Shown here one piece after another: positions 1-8,171 of a DNA stretch of 58,234 nucleotides; positions within the stretch are counted from its first letter, which is position 1; each line of letters starts with the position of its first letter. Made by a program: the position numbers and the translations under genes. Where the stretch lies: assembly GCF_022842375.1 (NCBI RefSeq), contig NZ_JALHPR010000029.1, forward strand, positions 1-58,234, in the 5' to 3' direction. This DNA comes from Elioraea sp. GTDB taxonomy: Bacteria > Pseudomonadota > Alphaproteobacteria > Acetobacterales > Acetobacteraceae. A model generated the notes under the pieces. The model searched no databases, was not told where the DNA came from, and saw nothing but the letters and a program-made list of their open reading frames with translations.

Positions 1-572
1 GGGCGCTCGCCGGGGCCGCGCTGCCGCGCCCAGGTGACGGCGCGGCGCACGGCGGCGGCCTGGTCGAACAGGTGCAGCAGCAGCGGGTTGCCGGCAGCCT
101 CGGCGATGGCGCGGTGCAGCGCGGCATCCTGCCCCTCGTAGTGCCGCCAGGTGGGTGCGCGCTCGCACGAGGCGGCGAGAGCGGTGATCGCGGCGATCTG
201 CGCCGCCCCGGCGTTCAGGGCGGCAAGCCGGGCGAGGGCGGGTTCGAGGACGAGCCGCGCCTGCATCACCGCCGTGGGGCCCAGGCGGGCCGCCAGCGCC
301 GCCACGTCGCCGATCACCCCGATCGGGCGGGGCCCGAGGAAGGTTCCCTTGCCGACGTGGCGCCAGAGCTGGCCCTCGGCCTCGATTGCGGCGAGCGCCT
401 TGCGGAGGCCGGCGCGGCTGGTGCCGAGCGTGGCGGCCAGCTCGCGCTCGGGCGGGAGGCGCCCGTCGGGCGGCAGCGTGGTGGTGGCGAGATAGGCCTG
501 GAGCAGCGTGAGGATCGTCGCGTCGTCGCCGCTGTCGGAACCATTCTCGTGATTGGTCGTGCCGTCCAGCAT
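1..572 (-). CDS. GntR-family (FadR/FCD subfamily) transcriptional regulator, 3' end cut by window edge
   Basis: The reading frame runs leftward off the window from an ATG at 570-572. The N-terminal part has the GntR winged helix (LPPERELAATLGTSRAGLRKAL, about residues 37-58). The remaining part has the FCD ligand-binding signature ALHRAIAEAAGNPLL. FCD regulators usually bind a small organic acid and repress a neighbouring catabolic or transport operon. This gene is divergent from a Bug receptor/hydrolase operon, so control of that operon is the natural inference. The C-terminus is missing from the window, so the metal or effector residues cannot be checked. Confidence 0.88.
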   Translation of the reverse strand, partial: MLDGTTNHENGSDSGDDATILTLLQAYLATTTLPPDGRLPPERELAATLGTSRAGLRKALAAIEAEGQLWRHVGKGTFLGPRPIGVIGDVAALAARLGPTAVMQARLVLEPALARLAALNAGAAQIAAITALAASCERAPTWRHYEGQDAALHRAIAEAAGNPLLLHLFDQAAAVRRAVTWARQRGPGER

Positions 573-597
573 GCTTGCCCTGCCTCTCCCACCAATC

Positions 598-625
598 ATT
601 ATACCCCGTAGACATATGACGTGAA
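598..625 (-). promoter_or_regulatory. Probable sigma-70 promoter of the GntR regulator
   Basis: On the minus strand a perfect TATAAT lies at 603-598. A TTCACG (-35-like) lies at 625-620, separated by 16 bases. The -10 is 25 bases upstream of the ATG at 572. The -10 is convincing; the -35 matches only in part. Confidence 0.5.
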
Positions 626-664
626 GGGGGAGCGTGCTTGACGGTGATGCGGAGCGGGGCCTAG

Positions 665-684
665 AACCAATCCAGACTTTGGTT
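665..684. promoter_or_regulatory. Candidate operator between GntR gene and tctC operon
   Basis: A perfect 6-base inverted repeat, AACCAA (665-670) and TTGGTT (679-684), has an 8-base spacer. It lies in the divergent intergenic region about 50 bases before the ATG of the receptor gene. GntR/FCD repressors bind short palindromes in such places, but the match to a specific consensus is not established. Confidence 0.4.
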
Positions 685-731
685 TAGACGCACGCCGCGA
701 CGAAGCGTGCGCCGGCTTGGGAGGTTCGTTG

Positions 732-1724
732 ATGCAGCCCAGTCCCCCTCGCCTTTTCCGCCGGACCCTTGGTTTCGCGATGCTCGCCGCCCCGCTCGGT
801 CTGCCTGTCCGCGCGCAGGAGGGGTACCCGACGCGGCCTGTCGGCGTGATCCTGCCGCTGCAGGCCGGTTCCGCCTCCGATGCGGCGGCGCGCATCCTGC
901 TCGAGGTGATGGAGGCCGATCTCGGCCAGCGCTTCGCGGTCGAGAACGTGCTGGGTGCTGCCGGGCAGATCGGGGCCGAGCGTGCCGCCCGCGCCCGGGC
1001 CGATGGCTACACGCTTGCGGCGCTGAACAACTCCATCCTCACCATCCTGCCGCTGATCCGCCAGGGCCGCGTCGGGTTCGACCCCTTTGCGGATTTCATC
1101 CCGGTCAGCGGCATCGCGACGATCCCGACCTATCTCGGCGTCAACCCCGCCGTGCCGGCGCGCACCGTGCCGGAGTTCCTGGCCTGGGCGCGAAGCCGCA
1201 ACGGCGAGGCGAACTATGCCTCGGGCGGGGCCGGCAGCCCGCAGCACCTGGCGACCGAGATGTTCATGGCGATGAGCGGCGTGCGCATGACGCATGTTCC
1301 CTATCGCGGTGCCACGCAGGCAGCGGCCGACCTCGCCGCCGGCCATGTCGACGTGATGTTCATCGCGCACACGCTTGCGCTGCCGTTCCTCGACGGCAAC
1401 AAGGTGCGGCTGATCGGCTTCGCCGGCCCCGAGCGCTCGAAGGCAATGCCCGATATCCCGACCGTCGCCGAGCAAGGTGTCGCGGGCTACGACTACTCCT
1501 CCTGGATCGCGCTGTTCGCGCCGAAGGGGACACCCGATGCCATCGTCGCGCGCCTGCGCGCCTCGGCTGCCAAGGCGCTTGCCGCACCGGGGGTGGAGGA
1601 TCGCCTGGCGCGGGCGGGCAACCAGATCTGGCCGCTCGACCACGCAGCCCTTGCCGCCACCATGCGGGCCGATTTCGCGCGCTGGCAGCAGGTGGTGCGC
1701 ACCGCCGACATCAAGGCGGACTAG
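732..1724 (+). CDS. Bug/TctC-family tripartite tricarboxylate transporter substrate-binding protein
   Basis: The protein has 330 residues. The ATG at 732 is preferred over an upstream TTG at 717 because GGGAGG (719-724) is well placed for it. The N-terminus has a twin arginine (residues 10-11) and a hydrophobic stretch ending near VRAQ (26-29), consistent with export to the periplasm. The segment after it ([19 protein letters not shown]) is the classic Bug start. Bug proteins capture carboxylates for TctAB permeases or act as orphan sensors, and no tctA or tctB is present here. It is the first gene of an operon with the hydrolase at 1757. Confidence 0.9.
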   Translation: MQPSPPRLFRRTLGFAMLAAPLGLPVRAQEGYPTRPVGVILPLQAGSASDAAARILLEVMEADLGQRFAVENVLGAAGQIGAERAARARADGYTLAALNNSILTILPLIRQGRVGFDPFADFIPVSGIATIPTYLGVNPAVPARTVPEFLAWARSRNGEANYASGGAGSPQHLATEMFMAMSGVRMTHVPYRGATQAAADLAAGHVDVMFIAHTLALPFLDGNKVRLIGFAGPERSKAMPDIPTVAEQGVAGYDYSSWIALFAPKGTPDAIVARLRASAAKALAAPGVEDRLARAGNQIWPLDHAALAATMRADFARWQQVVRTADIKAD

Positions 1725-1756
1725 CCCGGTTTTCGTCACGAGAAAGGAACGAGACG

Positions 1757-2503
1757 ATGGTGAACTACGTGATCCCGCAGCCGCCGCAGGCGTCGATCCC
1801 GGTTGCCGACGCCGCCGGCAGCGCGCCTGGCGCGCGCGAGGCGGCCCTCTTTCCGGTCCGCCGCATCTGGTGCGTCGGCCGCAACTACGCCGACCACGCG
1901 CGCGAAATGGGGCATGACCCGAACCGCGAGCCGCCGTTCTTCTTCGCCAAGCCGGCCGACACGCTGGTGCCGTCGGGCAGCACCATTGCCTATCCGCCGA
2001 TGACCAAGGACCTGCACCACGAGATCGAGCTCGTCGTCGCGATCGGCACGGGTGGCGTGAACATCGCCGAGGCGGATGCGCTGAACCACGTGTGGGGCTA
2101 CGCCGTCGGCCTCGACATGACGCGGCGCGACCTGCAGGGCGAGGCCAAGAAGCTCCAGCGCCCCTGGGAGATGGGCAAGGGCTTCGACCAGTCCTGCCCG
2201 ATGGGCACTCTCGTTCCAGCGTCGAAGATCGGCCACCCGGCGAAGGGGACGATCGGCCTGAAGGTGAACGGCCAGGTGCGCCAGCAGGGCGACCTCGCGC
2301 AGCAGATCTGGAACGTGCAGGAAACGATCGCCTATCTCTCGCGGCTCGTGGCGCTGGCACCGGGCGACATCATCATGACGGGCACGCCGGCGGGTGTTGC
2401 GGCGGTTGGCCCCGGCGACGTCCTCGAGGGCTGGATCGACGGCATCGGCGAGGTGAAGGTGACCTACGCGCCGGCCGCGAGCGCTGCCAAGGCGGCGGAA
2501 TGA
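1757..2503 (+). CDS. Fumarylacetoacetate hydrolase family protein (fumarylpyruvate hydrolase-like)
   Basis: The protein has 248 residues, with AGAAAGGAACGAG just upstream of the ATG. It has the FAH-family opening [16 protein letters not shown], the metal-binding HHEIE (residues 87-91), [14 protein letters not shown], and the closing [14 protein letters not shown]. The N-terminal region ([12 protein letters not shown]) is most like fumarylpyruvate hydrolases of gentisate catabolism, which cleave fumarylpyruvate to fumarate and pyruvate. The exact substrate is inferred. The gene follows the Bug receptor by 32 bases and its stop overlaps the next start (ATGA), so a catabolic operon is likely. 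Confidence 0.88.
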   Translation: MVNYVIPQPPQASIPVADAAGSAPGAREAALFPVRRIWCVGRNYADHAREMGHDPNREPPFFFAKPADTLVPSGSTIAYPPMTKDLHHEIELVVAIGTGGVNIAEADALNHVWGYAVGLDMTRRDLQGEAKKLQRPWEMGKGFDQSCPMGTLVPASKIGHPAKGTIGLKVNGQVRQQGDLAQQIWNVQETIAYLSRLVALAPGDIIMTGTPAGVAAVGPGDVLEGWIDGIGEVKVTYAPAASAAKAAE

Positions 2504-3534
2504 TGGGCGCGGCGGGGGGCGTTCCCATCGGCGCGGCCCCCGCCACGCCGTCCGCGGCAGGTCCCGCGCCGGCAGCGGGCGAAGGCCCGCGCGAGGCGCC
2601 GCTTTTTCGCGCCCAGCAGTTCCACAACCAGCCGGAGGAGAGTCACATCCACGGCTTCCTCGTGCGGCTGTGGGATGGCGTGCGGCGTGACACGGGCGGG
2701 CTGCTCGACGTCACCGTGCACGCGCGCTGCGGCGACATCCCGGGGTCCGACCCGGAGGCGCTGCGGATGGTGCAGGACGGGCGGCTCGAGTTCCACACGC
2801 TCATGGGCGGCATCCTCGGCAAGGCCGTGGCGGTGACGGAGATGCAGGGCCTGCCCTTCGCCTTCCGCGACCATGCGCACGTGTTCGCGGCGATGGACGG
2901 GCCGTTCGGCAGGTACCTCGCCGAGGCGTGCGCGCGCTCGGGCATCCTGATGCTGCCGGAGGCGACGTTCGAGAACGGGTTCCGCCATTTCGGCGCGAGC
3001 TTCGGGCCGGTGACGGCGGCGGCCGACCTCGCCGGCCGCAACGTGCGCGTTCCCGATGGCGAGATGTTCCGCGACTTCGTCCGCGCGCTGGCCGCCGAGC
3101 CGGTCACGGTGAACATCCGCGAGCTCTACCAGGCGCTCGCCACCGGCCGCGCGGCGGTGCAGGAGAATGCGCTCGTCGTGATGCAGGTGAACCGGCTCTA
3201 TGAGGTGAGCCGCTTCCTCTCGCTCACCGGACACATGTGGTCAGGCTTCAACCTGATTGGCCACCTGCCGTTCTGGGTGCGCCTGCCGCCGACGATCCAG
3301 GCGGTGGTGCGGCGGCACGCGCGCGCGGCGGCCGAGGCGCAGCGCGCGCACACCAAGGCGCTGAACGACAGGATGGTGGATGAGCTCTCCGCCCGCGGCA
3401 TGATCGTGAACCAGGCGGACGCGGAGACCTTCCGCGCCGCGCTGGCGCGAGACGGGTTCTATGCTCGCTGGCGCGCCCGCTTCGGCGAGGAGGCGTGGGC
3501 CGCGCTCGAGGCAGCGACAGGCCCGCTGGGCTGA
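2500..3534 (+). CDS. TRAP-type DctP-like solute-binding protein without an obvious signal peptide
   Basis: The protein has 344 residues and its ATG overlaps the preceding stop as ATGA. The core matches the DctP fold: a first lobe that includes [15 protein letters not shown], then [26 protein letters not shown], then [18 protein letters not shown], which corresponds to the family's substrate-contacting helix. The first ~35 residues are Gly/Ala/Pro-rich and contain neither a basic N-region nor a hydrophobic core. DctP proteins normally carry a Sec signal, and no DctQ or DctM genes are nearby. It may therefore be mis-started, non-exported, or repurposed within this operon. Confidence 0.8.
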   Translation: MMGAAGGVPIGAAPATPSAAGPAPAAGEGPREAPLFRAQQFHNQPEESHIHGFLVRLWDGVRRDTGGLLDVTVHARCGDIPGSDPEALRMVQDGRLEFHTLMGGILGKAVAVTEMQGLPFAFRDHAHVFAAMDGPFGRYLAEACARSGILMLPEATFENGFRHFGASFGPVTAAADLAGRNVRVPDGEMFRDFVRALAAEPVTVNIRELYQALATGRAAVQENALVVMQVNRLYEVSRFLSLTGHMWSGFNLIGHLPFWVRLPPTIQAVVRRHARAAAEAQRAHTKALNDRMVDELSARGMIVNQADAETFRAALARDGFYARWRARFGEEAWAALEAATGPLG

Positions 3535-3605
3535 GCCCGCCTTCGGGCCGCGCCGTCCTCAGGTCGCCGCCGGCAGCGGGCGACAGCCCGCGCGAGGCAG
3601 CCGCT

Positions 3606-4187
3606 TCAGCACACCTTGCGGCGTCGCGCCGCGACGAGGCCGACGAGGCCGGCGCCGAACAGGGCGAGGCTGAAGGGCTCGGGCACCGGCAGCGGCCCTT
3701 GGACGACGCTGAAGTTGACCGTGTAGCCGTAGCTGACGCCGGTATTGCCTAAGCCTGGGGTGAAGCCCAGCAGTTCCATGATCAGCGTCGTCTCTCCGTC
3801 GAAGGCGCCGGAGAACAAGGTGAAGGTGCCGTTCGTGGTGACGGTCGCCTGCCCACTGATCTGATTCACCACCACGTCGTCGCGCACCCTGAGCACAGCC
3901 TGCGACTGGAAGAGGCCTGGATCCGGTCGTTGCAGGAAGAGGTCGATCACGGTCACGGAAATGTTCGTCAACCGCAGCGTCTCCGGCAGGACGACGCTGA
4001 ACCTCTCGAGGAAGCTCCGTTGGCCGATAACGGTGTTGGTGCCGACATCGAGGTCGCCCAGCGCCTGGCCGAACGCCATCGCGCCATCGACGCTCTCGTT
4101 GTAGATGAGCGGCGCGGCAGCGGCGGGACCGGCGAGAACGGCGGCGAGTGCGGCGGCCGCGAGCGGCATGGCGAGGGTCGTGCGCAT
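3606..4187 (-). CDS. PEP-CTERM sorting domain protein 1
   Basis: The protein has 193 residues. The ATG at 4187 is preceded by AAGGA at good spacing, although the frame is open further upstream. A signal peptide (MRTTLAMPLAAAALAAVLAG, cleavage near the following Ala-rich stretch) leads into a beta-rich domain. The C-terminus has the PEP-CTERM tripartite signal: VPEP, a hydrophobic helix (LALFGAGLVGLVAA), then RRRK. Such proteins are exported and processed by an exosortase, and none is encoded here. It is paralogous to the next gene and of equal length. Its promoter has the CTGAA array. Confidence 0.88.
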   Translation of the reverse strand: MRTTLAMPLAAAALAAVLAGPAAAAPLIYNESVDGAMAFGQALGDLDVGTNTVIGQRSFLERFSVVLPETLRLTNISVTVIDLFLQRPDPGLFQSQAVLRVRDDVVVNQISGQATVTTNGTFTLFSGAFDGETTLIMELLGFTPGLGNTGVSYGYTVNFSVVQGPLPVPEPFSLALFGAGLVGLVAARRRKVC

Positions 4188-4231
4188 GACAGGGGTCCTT
4201 GATCGTGTGCTGTCAAAGTGGCGGGCGCGAC

Positions 4232-4278
4232 CTGAAAAGTCCCAGGAGGATTCCTGAAGAGTTCTGAAATGATCTGAG
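4232..4278 (-). promoter_or_regulatory. CTGAA operator array upstream of PEP-CTERM gene 1
   Basis: Plus-strand CTGAA copies lie at 4232-4236, 4254-4258 and 4264-4268, with CTGAG at 4274-4278. The start-to-start spacings are 22, 10 and 10 bases, so all face the same side of the helix. The nearest copy is 45 bases before the ATG. The same phasing occurs at 5072-5118 and 5220-5266. Confidence 0.75.
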
Positions 4279-4445
4279 GCGGGACAGGCGGGATGCGGTT
4301 TCAGGATCGACCCTGAGCGGCGGGCCGACCGCCCCCGTATCCTTCCGATCACTTCGGGATGCTGGAGCGGGCGGGGGCGTGCCCGCGGCCGCACGCCGCG
4401 CGCACCTCGCCGTCTCCAGCCGCACGGCGCTGCGGCTGGGGTTGC

Positions 4446-5027
4446 TCAGGCCGCGGCGGGTCCCTTGCGGCGGCGCGCAGCGGCGAGGCCGGCGAGGCCG
4501 AGGCCGAACAGCGCGAGCGTGGCAGGCTCGGGGATCGGTTCCACCGGCGGCGTCGCGATCACGGTGAACGTGATCGTGTAGTCGTAGTTGGCACCGAAGT
4601 TCCCCTGCCCGCGGGTCGCGTTGATCAGAAACGCCCGGATGTCCGTCTGACCGTCGAGGGTGCCCGAGAACACGTTGAACGTGCCGTTGGTGGTGAAGCT
4701 GACAGAAGCGCTGGTCCCTCCGCTCAGATCCAACCCGCCGAACGAAGGCTGGATGAAGCTCGTGCTGAACCGCGTGAGGTTGCTGACGGCGATCGAGACG
4801 TCGGTCAGCCGCAGGGCGGTAGGGAGGGTCACGAAGAACCGGTCGGAGGCCGTGTCGGTTCGCCTGCCGGTGACGGTGTTGGCCCCGATGTCCAGCGTGC
4901 CGATGTTGCCGTTGTCCAGTGCGCCGTCGACGCCCTCGACGAAGGTGATCGCCGCGGCGGCGGCGGGGCCGGCGAGGATGGCGGCCAGCGTGGCGGCCGC
5001 AAGTGGCAGGGCGAACATCGTGCGCAT
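4446..5027 (-). CDS. PEP-CTERM sorting domain protein 2
   Basis: The protein has 193 residues, the same length as its neighbour at 3606-4187, and starts exactly 840 bases further on. The signal peptide (MRTMFALPLAAATLAAILAG) is nearly the same. The middle (SFTTNGTFNVFSGTLDGQTDI) parallels the other gene's TVTTNGTFTLFSGAFDGETTL. The C-terminus is IPEP, then LALFGLGLAGLAAA, then RRRK. Thirty bases spanning the start codon are identical in the two genes (4181-4210 and 5021-5050). A tandem duplication followed by coding divergence is inferred. The likely location is the outer surface after exosortase processing. Confidence 0.9.
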   Translation of the reverse strand: MRTMFALPLAAATLAAILAGPAAAAAITFVEGVDGALDNGNIGTLDIGANTVTGRRTDTASDRFFVTLPTALRLTDVSIAVSNLTRFSTSFIQPSFGGLDLSGGTSASVSFTTNGTFNVFSGTLDGQTDIRAFLINATRGQGNFGANYDYTITFTVIATPPVEPIPEPATLALFGLGLAGLAAARRRKGPAAA

Positions 5028-5071
5028 GACAGGGGTCCTTGATCGTGTGCCGGCAGAATGCAATGCGCGAC

Positions 5072-5118
5072 CTGAAAAATCCCCCGTGCCAACCTGAAAG
5101 AACCTGAATATTTCTGAG
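5072..5118 (-). promoter_or_regulatory. CTGAA operator array upstream of PEP-CTERM gene 2
   Basis: CTGAA lies at 5072-5076, 5094-5098 and 5104-5108, with CTGAG at 5114-5118. The spacings are 22, 10 and 10 bases. The first copy is again exactly 45 bases before the ATG, as in the paralogue. Confidence 0.75.
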
Positions 5119-5219
5119 GTTCCGCAGCGCGGGTCAGGGCGGTGCCACGGCGAAGCCGCGCGGCGGCTCTCCCGCCGCGTGGCGCTGCCACATCTCCTCG
5201 CAGGCGGCGCGGAAGCAAC

Positions 5220-5266
5220 CTGAAAAATCCCTGGCGCCGGCCTGAATTTCTGTGAAACCTTCCGAA
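5220..5266. promoter_or_regulatory. Third CTGAA-type array, upstream of the winged-helix/TPR regulator
   Basis: CTGAA lies at 5220-5224 and 5242-5246, GTGAA at 5252-5256 and CCGAA at 5262-5266. The phasing is again 22/10/10. The array ends 27 bases before the regulator's ATG and points the opposite way relative to that gene, which would fit autorepression. The two downstream copies are degenerate. Confidence 0.6.
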
Positions 5267-5293
5267 CTCCGTGGGGGTTGGGATGAAATCGGA

Positions 5294-6763
5294 ATGATCG
5301 GGCCCGAGCGCAGGATCGGCCGGCTCAGGGTGTTGCCGGTGGCGCGCCAAGTGTTCAATGAGGGGGAGGAGGTGCGCGTCGGCGGCCGCGGCTTCGAGCT
5401 CCTGCTCGCGCTGGCCGAGGCCGAAGGCGCCCTCGTTCCGAAGCAGACGCTGATGCGCCGCGGCTGGCCCGGAACGCTGGTGGGGGACAATACCCTCCAG
5501 GCCCAGGTGGCCGGCCTGCGTCGCGCCCTCGGCGCCGATGCCGGCGTGTCGATCCGCACCGACCAGGGGCGCGGCTATCGCCTGGTCGTGCTGCAGGATG
5601 CGCGGCCGCAGGCGCCCGCGCGCTGGCAGCCGGCGCTGGCGGTGCTCGCCGTCGAGGCCCCCGCCCGCCTCGCCGAGCCGGCGCAGGCGCTGGGCGAGGA
5701 GGTCGCCGCCGCGATCGGCCAGCATCGCTGGGTGACGGTGCTAGATGCCGCGGCGGCGCAGCAGGCACGCTACCTGCTCGCCGCGAGCCTCCGGCGCGAG
5801 GGCGGGGTGGTGCGGCTCGCGGCGCGGCTGCTCGAGGCCGCCTCGGGCCGCCAGGTCTGGGCCAGGCGCTTCGATCGCCCCGACCAGGGGCGTGGCGGTG
5901 GCTACGGCGTTCTCGACGGCATCGCGGCGGACCTCGCCGGCGCGCTCGAGCCGGCGCTGCGGCAGGTGGAGATCGAGCGTGCCGTGGCCCTCCCTGACGA
6001 TGCCTGCGGCGCCTACGACCTGTATCTCCGTGCGCAGCCGCTCTGCCAGTTCGACACCGACGACAATACCCGCGACGCGGTGGCGATGCTGCGCCGTGCC
6101 ATCATCGCCGACCCCGGTTTCGCCCCCGCCAGGGGGGCGCTGGCCGGGGCCATTGCCCGCCGCATCGCCCAGCGCTGGTCGGGAGACGACGACGTGGCCG
6201 AGGCGGTGCAACTCGCCCGCGCGGCGACCGGCCGTGGCAGCGACGCGGACCCGCCGGCGCTCGCCTCGGCTGCCTACGTCCTCGCCTTCGCCGGGCGTGA
6301 TGTGGCGGCGGCGCAGGCGGAGGCCGACCGTGCGCTCGCGCTGGCGCCGAACTCGCCGACGGTGCTGCACCACGCAGCCTGGGTCTCGCTCTACGCAGGG
6401 GCGTGGCGTGAGGCGATCGCGCGTGTCGGGCGGGCAATGGCGCTGAGCCCGACCGATCCGTTCCTGCATGACTTCTTCGCCATCATGGGTGTTGCCTGCT
6501 TCGTCGGCGGCGACCATGCGGTTGCCGCCGACTGGCTCGGCCGCGCCACGAGCCTCAGGCCAGGCTACGGTCCCGGCCACCTGCTGCGCGCATCATCGCT
6601 CTGGCACGCAGGGCGGCCGGAGGAGGCAGCGGTGGTCGCGCGGACGGCAAGCGCGCTCCTGCCCGGCGAACGGCTCGGCGAGGTGGCGGCCCGCTCCGCC
6701 CTGTCGGGCGAATTGAGGGCCCGCTACCTCGACGGCCTCCGCGCCGCCGGTTTCCCCGGCTAG
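5294..6763 (+). CDS. OmpR/PhoB-type winged-helix regulator with TPR-like C-terminal region
   Basis: The ATG at 5294 (489 residues) is chosen over a GTG at 5252 because the latter lies inside the operator array and the domain begins only after 5294. Residues ~8-100 form a Trans_reg_C winged helix (FELLLALAEAEGALVPKQTL, DNTLQAQVAGLRRAL, IRTDQGRGYRLV). There is no receiver domain. The middle may be a CadC/adenylate-cyclase-like sensor segment, followed by TPR-like helices (AVAMLRRAIIADPGFAPARG; DRALALAPNSPTVLHHAAW). No transmembrane helix is visible. This architecture resembles HilA-type regulators. It is adjacent to, and shares an operator with, two PEP-CTERM genes, so it is their likely regulator. 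Confidence 0.85.
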   Translation: MIGPERRIGRLRVLPVARQVFNEGEEVRVGGRGFELLLALAEAEGALVPKQTLMRRGWPGTLVGDNTLQAQVAGLRRALGADAGVSIRTDQGRGYRLVVLQDARPQAPARWQPALAVLAVEAPARLAEPAQALGEEVAAAIGQHRWVTVLDAAAAQQARYLLAASLRREGGVVRLAARLLEAASGRQVWARRFDRPDQGRGGGYGVLDGIAADLAGALEPALRQVEIERAVALPDDACGAYDLYLRAQPLCQFDTDDNTRDAVAMLRRAIIADPGFAPARGALAGAIARRIAQRWSGDDDVAEAVQLARAATGRGSDADPPALASAAYVLAFAGRDVAAAQAEADRALALAPNSPTVLHHAAWVSLYAGAWREAIARVGRAMALSPTDPFLHDFFAIMGVACFVGGDHAVAADWLGRATSLRPGYGPGHLLRASSLWHAGRPEEAAVVARTASALLPGERLGEVAARSALSGELRARYLDGLRAAGFPG

Positions 6764-6773
6764 GCCGGCGGGA

Positions 6774-7331
6774 TCACGCCCTCAGCCAGGGGATCTCGGC
6801 GGGGCCGGGCGTCGTCGGGTCGCAGCGGCGCCATTCGCAGTTCTGCACGCGCTCGCCCGTCATGCAGAGGATGAACCCCCAGTGGGTGACGACGAGCGTG
6901 TCGTTCCAGTCGGGCAGCGCCGACATCTCGGCGCGGAAGGCGGCCGCGCGCGCCTCGGTCTCCGCCTCGCTTTCCTCCAGCGTCGGCCACCACTGCTCGT
7001 CGACATGGGAGAAGTCGAGGTCGGGCCACGCGCGGGCCAGCGACGAGGCGGGCGTGCCGATATCGCAATGGAAGGCGCAGCGCTCACGCACGATCGGGTT
7101 CACCACGACCGGCACGTCGAGCCGCCCGGCCACGATCGCGGCCGTCTGCAGCGCGCGGGTGAAGGGCGAGACGATGATCCGCGCGATGCGCTCGCCGGCC
7201 AGCGCCTCGGCGGCGGCCTCGGCCTGGGTGCGGCCGAGGTCGGTGATGCGCGGATCGGCGATGCCCGGATCGACGCGGGTGACGGAGAAGGCGGCGTTGA
7301 ATTCGGACTGGCCGTGGCGGAGCAGGATCAT
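6774..7331 (-). CDS. Histidine phosphatase family protein (phosphoglycerate-mutase superfamily)
   Basis: The protein has 185 residues if it starts at ATG 7331. The catalytic motif LLRHGQSEFN places the phosphorylated His at residue 6. SPFTRALQTA and the second His in VVTHWGFILCMTG complete the branch-2-like active site. The substrate cannot be read from sequence. No clear ribosome-binding site precedes the ATG. The same frame stays open to a GTG at 7442, which would add a Pro/Leu/Gln/Asn pentapeptide-repeat N-terminus from the tandem repeat at 7381-7410. The shorter start is preferred because the fold begins at the RHG strand. Confidence 0.85.
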   Translation of the reverse strand: MILLRHGQSEFNAAFSVTRVDPGIADPRITDLGRTQAEAAAEALAGERIARIIVSPFTRALQTAAIVAGRLDVPVVVNPIVRERCAFHCDIGTPASSLARAWPDLDFSHVDEQWWPTLEESEAETEARAAAFRAEMSALPDWNDTLVVTHWGFILCMTGERVQNCEWRRCDPTTPGPAEIPWLRA

Positions 7332-7380
7332 GCCAAGGGAACTAGCGAAGCCGTGGTGTCGAGGCAAGGGGCCCGGCGTG

Positions 7381-7410
7381 AAGGGGTTCTGGGACAAGGG
7401 GTTCTGGGGC
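7381..7410. repeat. 15-base tandem duplication
   Basis: AAGGGGTTCTGGGAC (7381-7395) is followed directly by AAGGGGTTCTGGGGC (7396-7410), a 14/15 match. A third, degenerate unit follows at 7411-7425. It lies between the histidine phosphatase and the Tim44-like gene. Confidence 0.8.
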
Positions 7411-7486
7411 AACGGGTCATGCAGCAAGGCCACGCGCCGCACAGCTTATCCTTGTGCCCTCCCCGCCCCTCCCCTATGTCTTGAGG

Positions 7487-8164
7487 ATGACCGGTGGTTT
7501 TCCAGTTGACCTGATCCTCTTTGCCATGGTCGCGGCCTTCCTGGTGCTGCGCCTGCGCGGCATCCTCGGGCGTCGCACGGGCTATGAACGGCCGCCAGCG
7601 CCGCTCGACCAGCCGGCACCGGGCGAGGCCCAGCGTACGATCGACACGACGGCCGAGGACGCACCCGATGGCCGCGCCCTTCCGGCGCCCTCGCGCGCGC
7701 TGCCCACGCCGGCGAGCCCGGCCGGCCAGGCGCTCTCCCGCATCGTGCAGGTCGACCCCGGGTTCGACCCGGCAGCGTTCCTCGATGGCGCCGAGGGTGC
7801 CTTCCGGATGATCGTCACCTCGTTCGCGTCGGGCGACCGCGAGACGCTGAAGGGCCTCCTCGCGCCGGACGTCTACGCCGATTTCGAAGCCGCCGTGACG
7901 GCGCGTGAACAGGCCGGCGAGACGCAGCGCACCGAGGTCGTCACCTTCCGCGAAAGCACCCTCCTGGAAGCCGACCTGCGCGGCACCTTCGCCACGATCG
8001 GGGTGCGCTTCGTGACCGACCAGATCAACATCACCACGGGGCAGAACGGCATTCTCGTCGCTGGCTCCGAGGCGGTGACGGAGACGATCGACATCTGGTC
8101 GTTCGTGCGCGATCTCGCCGCCGCCGACCCGACCTGGCTGCTCGTCGGTACGCGGTCGGAGTAG
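7487..8164 (+). CDS. Tim44/TimA-like domain protein
   Basis: The protein has 225 residues. A single hydrophobic N-terminal segment (LILFAMVAAFLVLRLRGILG) is followed by a charged, low-complexity linker. A C-terminal Tim44-like domain contains FDPAAFLDGAEGAFRMIVTSFASGD, LLAPDVYADFEAAV and the closing VTETIDIWSFVRDL. Tim44-like proteins of alphaproteobacteria are membrane-tethered and lie next to mltA, as here (7 bases apart). Their molecular role is poorly defined. AGG directly abuts the ATG, so translation may be leaderless or weakly initiated. Confidence 0.85.
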   Translation: MTGGFPVDLILFAMVAAFLVLRLRGILGRRTGYERPPAPLDQPAPGEAQRTIDTTAEDAPDGRALPAPSRALPTPASPAGQALSRIVQVDPGFDPAAFLDGAEGAFRMIVTSFASGDRETLKGLLAPDVYADFEAAVTAREQAGETQRTEVVTFRESTLLEADLRGTFATIGVRFVTDQINITTGQNGILVAGSEAVTETIDIWSFVRDLAAADPTWLLVGTRSE

Positions 8165-8171
8165 GGATGGC

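Noticed and set aside
3541-3570. Terminator after the DctP-like gene
   Set aside because: Only a 5-base stem (GCCCG/CGGGC) without a T-run is present, too weak to call.
5134-5193. A 19-codon minus-strand ORF (MWQRHAAGEPPRGFAVAPP) downstream of the third CTGAA array
   Set aside because: It would fit a gene driven by the array, but it is very short, its GAGGAG is too close to the ATG, and nothing supports its expression.
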